Assembly: GCF_017115165.1 (NCBI RefSeq)
Contig: NZ_JABXKF010000160.1
Span: forward strand, 1 to 54,132
Reading direction: 5' to 3'
Source: Nostoc sp. LPT
GTDB lineage: Bacteria; Cyanobacteriota; Cyanobacteriia; Cyanobacteriales; Nostocaceae
Length of the DNA: 54,132 bases
A program made the position numbers and the translations under genes. The number at the start of each line of letters is the position of its first letter. Position 1 is the stretch's first letter. The notes under the pieces were generated by a model. That model searched no databases and had not been told where the DNA came from. It worked only from the letters and a program-made list of their open reading frames with translations. Of this stretch, positions 50,003 through 54,132 are shown piece by piece.

Positions 50003-51748
50003 TTATCCTCTGTTTAAATATTCGACTAATAACCAATTACCAGAGTGATTGTGACGACCCCACAATGTAACTAATTGTTCGTGGGGATAAGCGCGTAATT
50101 GCTCGTCGATATGCGATCGCAAAGTCACAAGCTGCCAACTTTGCCCTTGATATGCGGCTGGGGCTGTGACAGTGAATCTATATTCCTGGTCTTCCAAGCG
50201 GTAAAAGATGCCTTTAAAACAGTTACTTTCCTGAATTAATGCTTTGTCAAAAGCAGAATCAGGGCAATCGCCACTAACTGGATAGGCTTGTGGGTTATCT
50301 AAGTAATACAGTTGCCAGTGCTGCCAATCCGAATGATTGGGAGGTAGATTAAAGAAAGGAATAATTAGCGCTTTTGAGCGATTATCTTCTAATAAAGCCG
50401 TTTGCAGTGTCCTAACAGGTAAATCTCTCGGCTGGCAGTTTAACTCAACACATATCGCCGCTGCCATCCCTGCTGCTTGACCAATTCCCATAACCACAGG
50501 TTGTAATCTGGTGGCGCCATTGGCAATGTGGGAGACAGAAATATTCTTTTCACAGACCAAGAAACCATCTGTTGTGGCCGGAATTAGACAACTGTAGGGA
50601 ATTGTAAAAGGAGTCCCCGTCCAACGTCCGCCCCAGCGGATAGATTTTGGTTGTAGTGGGAATTGAACGCCAGGATAATGATGGTCATTGGCGTAATTAC
50701 CAACTGCGATTGCATCATTAAATATAGATGCAACTCTACCTTTGGCGCTCGGCAAAATATCCCGTTCTCGGACAATAGTTAGCCCCACCAAGCGGCGGCT
50801 TTCCCGGTAATAGGGATGTAGTGCAAAAGCTGTAGAAGTGTGAGGAAATACTTTTTTTGCTAAACCATAACGACGACCAAGCTGTTTTTGGATAAAATGA
50901 GCAAAATTTTGGCTGTGCCAGCGAGATTCTTGGATGAATTCACGTCTGGATACATCTGACTCTATCAATCGCCCTACCCCTTCGCCGTAGTCATTGCCAC
51001 AGATTGGCCAATTCATCATAAACAGGCCACCAGGCAAACGTCCATAATTTAAAAATGTCTCTGCTCCATAGCCATCCCAAGCACCTACAAACTGGGATGG
51101 ATTATAGTCAGATGCAGCCGGAATCTCTGGTGCGATCGCTTCACCAAAGTCTTGCATAATCACTACATAAGTGGGCGCTTGCACAGGATATTTCTGAGTT
51201 AAAAAGTTAAAAGTCACTGGGGCGCTGGGTTCTCCCCACTCAGATTGCAATTCCCAACCCCAACGGTAAGGTATATCAGCTAAAGCTAATAAATCTCCTA
51301 ACTCTGTGCCGTCGAGAATAATCTTGGCTGTGACAGCAAAATCAGCAAAGCGGACACCAGTAATCGAATCACCTTGTCGGAACACCTCTAAAGGCACTTG
51401 TCCAGAAATCCAGTGCAAATTGGGCAATTCCTGCACCCAATCTGCAAAAATCTTTGCTCCAGTTTGGGGATCGTAACTAAAAAAGCTTACCCAGCTATTA
51501 TCTAATCCTTCAGGCTGTCGTTGTCGCAATTCTTGCAAAAACGCACCCCATAACCCTGTTTGAAAGGCTTCTAATTCATTACCATCGGGTACAGATACAC
51601 CAGCGGAAGTTAGCATTCCTCCCAACCAAGGAAATTCACTCACCAAAATGGTTTTAGCTCCCCGTCGCGCCGCTTGGATAGCAGCCGCAGTCCCTCCGGT
51701 TCCGCCACCGACGATTAAGACATCAGCTATGTATGTCTGATGAACCAT
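50003..51748 (-). CDS. FAD-dependent oxidoreductase
   Basis: The 581-residue protein has an N-terminal dinucleotide-binding motif VLIVGGGTGGTAAAIQAARR and the FAD_oxidored-type pattern FPWLGGMLTSAGVSVPDG, with a C-terminal FAD contact ATRLQPVVMGIGQAAGMAAA. Members are related to fumarate-reductase or succinate-dehydrogenase-like flavoproteins and xanthan-lyase-associated oxidoreductases; the substrate is unknown. I chose the ATG at 51748, after agagg. No redox partner is next to it. Confidence 0.85.
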   Translation of the reverse strand: MVHQTYIADVLIVGGGTGGTAAAIQAARRGAKTILVSEFPWLGGMLTSAGVSVPDGNELEAFQTGLWGAFLQELRQRQPEGLDNSWVSFFSYDPQTGAKIFADWVQELPNLHWISGQVPLEVFRQGDSITGVRFADFAVTAKIILDGTELGDLLALADIPYRWGWELQSEWGEPSAPVTFNFLTQKYPVQAPTYVVIMQDFGEAIAPEIPAASDYNPSQFVGAWDGYGAETFLNYGRLPGGLFMMNWPICGNDYGEGVGRLIESDVSRREFIQESRWHSQNFAHFIQKQLGRRYGLAKKVFPHTSTAFALHPYYRESRRLVGLTIVRERDILPSAKGRVASIFNDAIAVGNYANDHHYPGVQFPLQPKSIRWGGRWTGTPFTIPYSCLIPATTDGFLVCEKNISVSHIANGATRLQPVVMGIGQAAGMAAAICVELNCQPRDLPVRTLQTALLEDNRSKALIIPFFNLPPNHSDWQHWQLYYLDNPQAYPVSGDCPDSAFDKALIQESNCFKGIFYRLEDQEYRFTVTAPAAYQGQSWQLVTLRSHIDEQLRAYPHEQLVTLWGRHNHSGNWLLVEYLNRG

Positions 51749-52202
51749 GACCAAATCCTCTACCAGGGTTAGCTATCTAGCTGATTTCGGTTGATCCTTG
51801 GCTCTACTTTTATCAGCTGAGTTTATAATTCACTTCTAGAAATCAGCTTTTGTCAAGTTTAAATTGATGGGTAAGCACTTAAGTTCTTACTACAAACGAT
51901 CAAAACTAGTTTGACAAGGTATTTAGACAAATACGTATTAAATATTACATTTTTCTTTTGAGGAAGTATAGGGTCTTGCATTTTACACATCTGTATGTAA
52001 AGATAATTTTACATAAAACACTGTAAATCTATCAAGTTACCGGATTTGCGAAATCTTTTAATCTACCTGATTGCAGATGAAAGCGATCAGTAAATATTCA
52101 TTTGGCAATTAGCAATGAATAACTAAAATCTAAATAATAATTTGCTTTAGTGTAAATCGCACTGACAGAGTAAAGAAAAAGAAGAATTTAAACTAAAAAA
52201 TA
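51749..52202. other. Divergent intergenic region, AT-rich
   Basis: About 450 bp of AT-rich sequence between the FAD oxidoreductase and the RND gene. It probably contains both promoters. No repeat, RNA or small gene is supported. Confidence 0.5.
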
Positions 52203-54132
52203 ATGTGGATTGTTAAACTTGCTCTTCGTCGCCCCTACACCTTTGTAATTACTTCCATACTTATTTTTGTCTTAGGAGTAGTTACTATTACGCGCATGGC
52301 AACAGACATTTTTCCAGAAATATTCCTGTTGTCAGTGTAATTTGGTCTTATGGTGGTGTCTCACCAGAAGAAATGGAACAGCGTATCGTTACAGCTAGTG
52401 AACGCTCTTTTACAACCACTGTTAATGATATTGAACACATCGAATCACAATCACTCAATGGTGTTAGCGTCATTAAAGTTTTCTTCCAGCCAGGAGCAAA
52501 AATTGAGGCAGCAGTAGCTCAACTTACTTCTAATACTCAAACAATTCTCCGAGGTTTACCTCCAGGAATTACACCTCCTTTAATTATTCGCTACAATGCC
52601 TCTAATGTGCCAATTCTCCAGCTAAGTGTTAGCAGCACATCATTATCAGAGCAAGAACTTTACGATAATGGCAATAATTTTCTACGGACTCAGCTAGCGA
52701 CTGTTCAAGGTGCATCTGTACCGTTACCTTATGGAGGTAAACCTCGGCAAATTATGGTAGATATTGACCCACAGGCACTATTTGCCAAAGGTCTTTCAGC
52801 TACAGATGTCACAACCGCAATCAGCGCCCAAAATCTTATCTTACCTGGGGGGAATGCCAAATTAGGCGATCGCGAGTACAGTGTTCGACTCAATAGTAGT
52901 CCACAAGTCCTAGAAGCCTTAAACAATTTACCAATTAAACAGATCAACGGCACGATCATTTATATACGTGATGTTGCCCAAGTCCATGACGGCTTTGCTG
53001 TGCAGAACAATATTGTCCGTCGAGATGGGAAACGTTCTAGCTTATTAACTATTCTTAAAAGTGGTAGTGCTTCAACTTTAGATGTTGTAGCTAGAGTCAA
53101 AGAAAGACTACCAAAAATTCAAGCTACATTACCCAAAGAATTAAATTTAGATATCTTATTCGATCAATCGATATTTGTTAAAGCTTCCATCCACGGAGTA
53201 TTAACCGAAGGATTGATTGCTGCTTGTTTAACTGCCGCGATGATTTTATTATTTTTAGGCAGTTGGCGCAGCACTTTAATTGTGGCAATCTCCATCCCTT
53301 TATCAATTATTTGTTCGATTATTGCTCTACGATTGATAGGACAGACTTTGAATATTATGACTTTGGGAGGACTATCTCTAGCAGTTGGGATTTTAGTTGA
53401 TGATGCCACAGTAGAAATTGAAAAATCGTAATTTGGGACAAGGAAAACCTTTGCAACAAGCTATTTTAGATGGTGCACAACAAATAGCTGTTCCCGCTTT
53501 CGTTTCCACCTTGGCAATCTGTATTGTTTTTATCCCGATTGTCTTTTTAACAGGAGTAGCACAATCGCTGTTTATGCCTTTAGGAATGGCGGTTGTTTTT
53601 GCTATGCTTGCCTCTTATTTACTCTCACGTACAGTAGTACCAATGTTGGCAAAATTTCTGCTTGGTAAGGAACTACATCTTTATACTGAACATGAAAATT
53701 TAGCTGATAATGGTAATGGTCATATATCTACCCAACTTCCCAAAAAAAATATTTTCTGGCGTATTCATGAGCAGTTTAATCGCCAATTTGAGAAATTTCG
53801 CCAAAACTATCGAAATACTTTAGCCAAAGCTCTAAATCATCGCGGTATAGTTTTTGCGATGTTTGGGGCTTTTTGGGTAAGCGCCTTAGTTTTACTACCT
53901 TTTGTTGGTCAAGACTTTTTCCCTCAAGTAGATGCAGGTCAGTTTCGCTTGCATGTCCGCGCTCCTGCGGGAATCAGACTTGAGAAGACAGAACAGATTT
54001 TTACTCAAGTTGAAAATGAGATTCGCCAAGTTATTCCTGAGGAAGAATTAGAAATTATTCTTGACAATATTGGTCTACTCATATCTTGCACCTGGAAATA
54101 GTAATGTCAATTCCATGACTAAGTGCTAAGGG
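52203..54132 (+). pseudogene. RND (AcrB/HAE1-type) efflux transporter gene, frameshifted, cut by the window end
   Basis: The ATG at 52203 opens a typical RND start (MWIVKLALRRPYTFVITSIL, then ATDIFPEI). Near 52317 the frame shifts by a deletion of about 4 bases, and reading resumes with VSVIWSYGGVSPEEMEQR-like sequence up to LAVGILVDDATVEIEK. A second deletion of about 5 bases near 53424 removes the IENIHRN segment; reading resumes with NLGQGKPLQQAILDGAQQIA. After EEELEIILDNIGL near 54075 the match to the family is lost again. Three lesions in under 2 kb indicate a decayed gene, or local sequence errors. Confidence 0.85.

Noticed and set aside
1..54132. CRISPR arrays, rRNA genes and complete tRNA genes
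   Set aside because: No regularly spaced repeat with unique spacers was seen; the tandem arrays are contiguous heptads or 12- and 21-bp units. No rRNA-like or full tRNA-like sequence was recognised by eye.

Overview
This window looks like chromosome from a filamentous, heterocyst-forming cyanobacterium (order Nostocales). The evidence is frequent HIP1 octamers (GCGATCGC), a phycobilisome core gene (apcF), cp12, a CobA-HemD fusion, homogentisate phytyltransferase, an NtcA-regulated glnA with its inactivating factor gifA, an RGSGR-containing patX gene behind a TCCGGA (DIF-type) motif, relics of xisH/xisI, and a dense load of heptad repeats and palindromic miniature elements. Function calls come from reading the translations; no database search was possible.

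Layout. 1-5 kb: 21-bp tandem repeat, Uma2-type nuclease, small Cys-rich protein, mnmE, a miniature element, a methyltransferase, cutA. 4.9-6.8 kb: methionine-salvage operon mtnD-mtnX-mtnB. 7-11.7 kb: a sensor kinase lacking its phospho-acceptor His, murE with a thioredoxin-fold protein upstream, a DUF952 fragment, an unknown protein and an orphan AtzG-like protein. 11.9-16 kb: hpt (with in-frame palindromes) plus a TPR protein, then an ethylene-receptor-type hybrid kinase. 16-21.5 kb: an accessory island with a transposase relic, a NACHT NTPase with a glycine-zipper membrane domain, and a response-regulator/pentapeptide protein sharing a near-identical motif of about 24 residues with it. The pair lies between imperfect 27-bp inverted repeats and next to a 237-bp element with Tn7-like ends. 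21.6-25.3 kb: secreted TPR protein, cobA-hemD, coaE. 25.3-33 kb: small genes and fragments, DOPA-dioxygenase-like protein, fasciclin, murF-GNAT, TerB, a histone-deacetylase-family protein. 33-42 kb: FHA/PAS/GAF/GGDEF/EAL protein, GTPase, HAF/PEP-CTERM protein, cp12, tlyA, broken DUF29 gene. 42-50 kb: decayed xisHI, apcF, glnA, gifA, an RTX protein, a second gifA beside a glnA 3' fragment, a ferritin-like protein, patX. 50-54 kb: FAD oxidoreductase and a frameshifted RND efflux gene running to the window end.

The most coherent block is apcF-glnA-gifA...patX, where nitrogen assimilation, its protein inhibitor and a heterocyst-pattern peptide lie within about 7 kb. It has been remodelled: a segment of about 0.6 kb (3' end of glnA plus all of gifA) is present twice in direct orientation around about 1.55 kb holding an RTX gene. 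The copy next to intact glnA has lost the gifA promoter; the other keeps an NtcA site identical over 14 bp to that of glnA. The best candidate for an undescribed system is the NACHT/response-regulator pair with its shared motif. It recalls amyloid-motif signalling pairs, but that link is inference.
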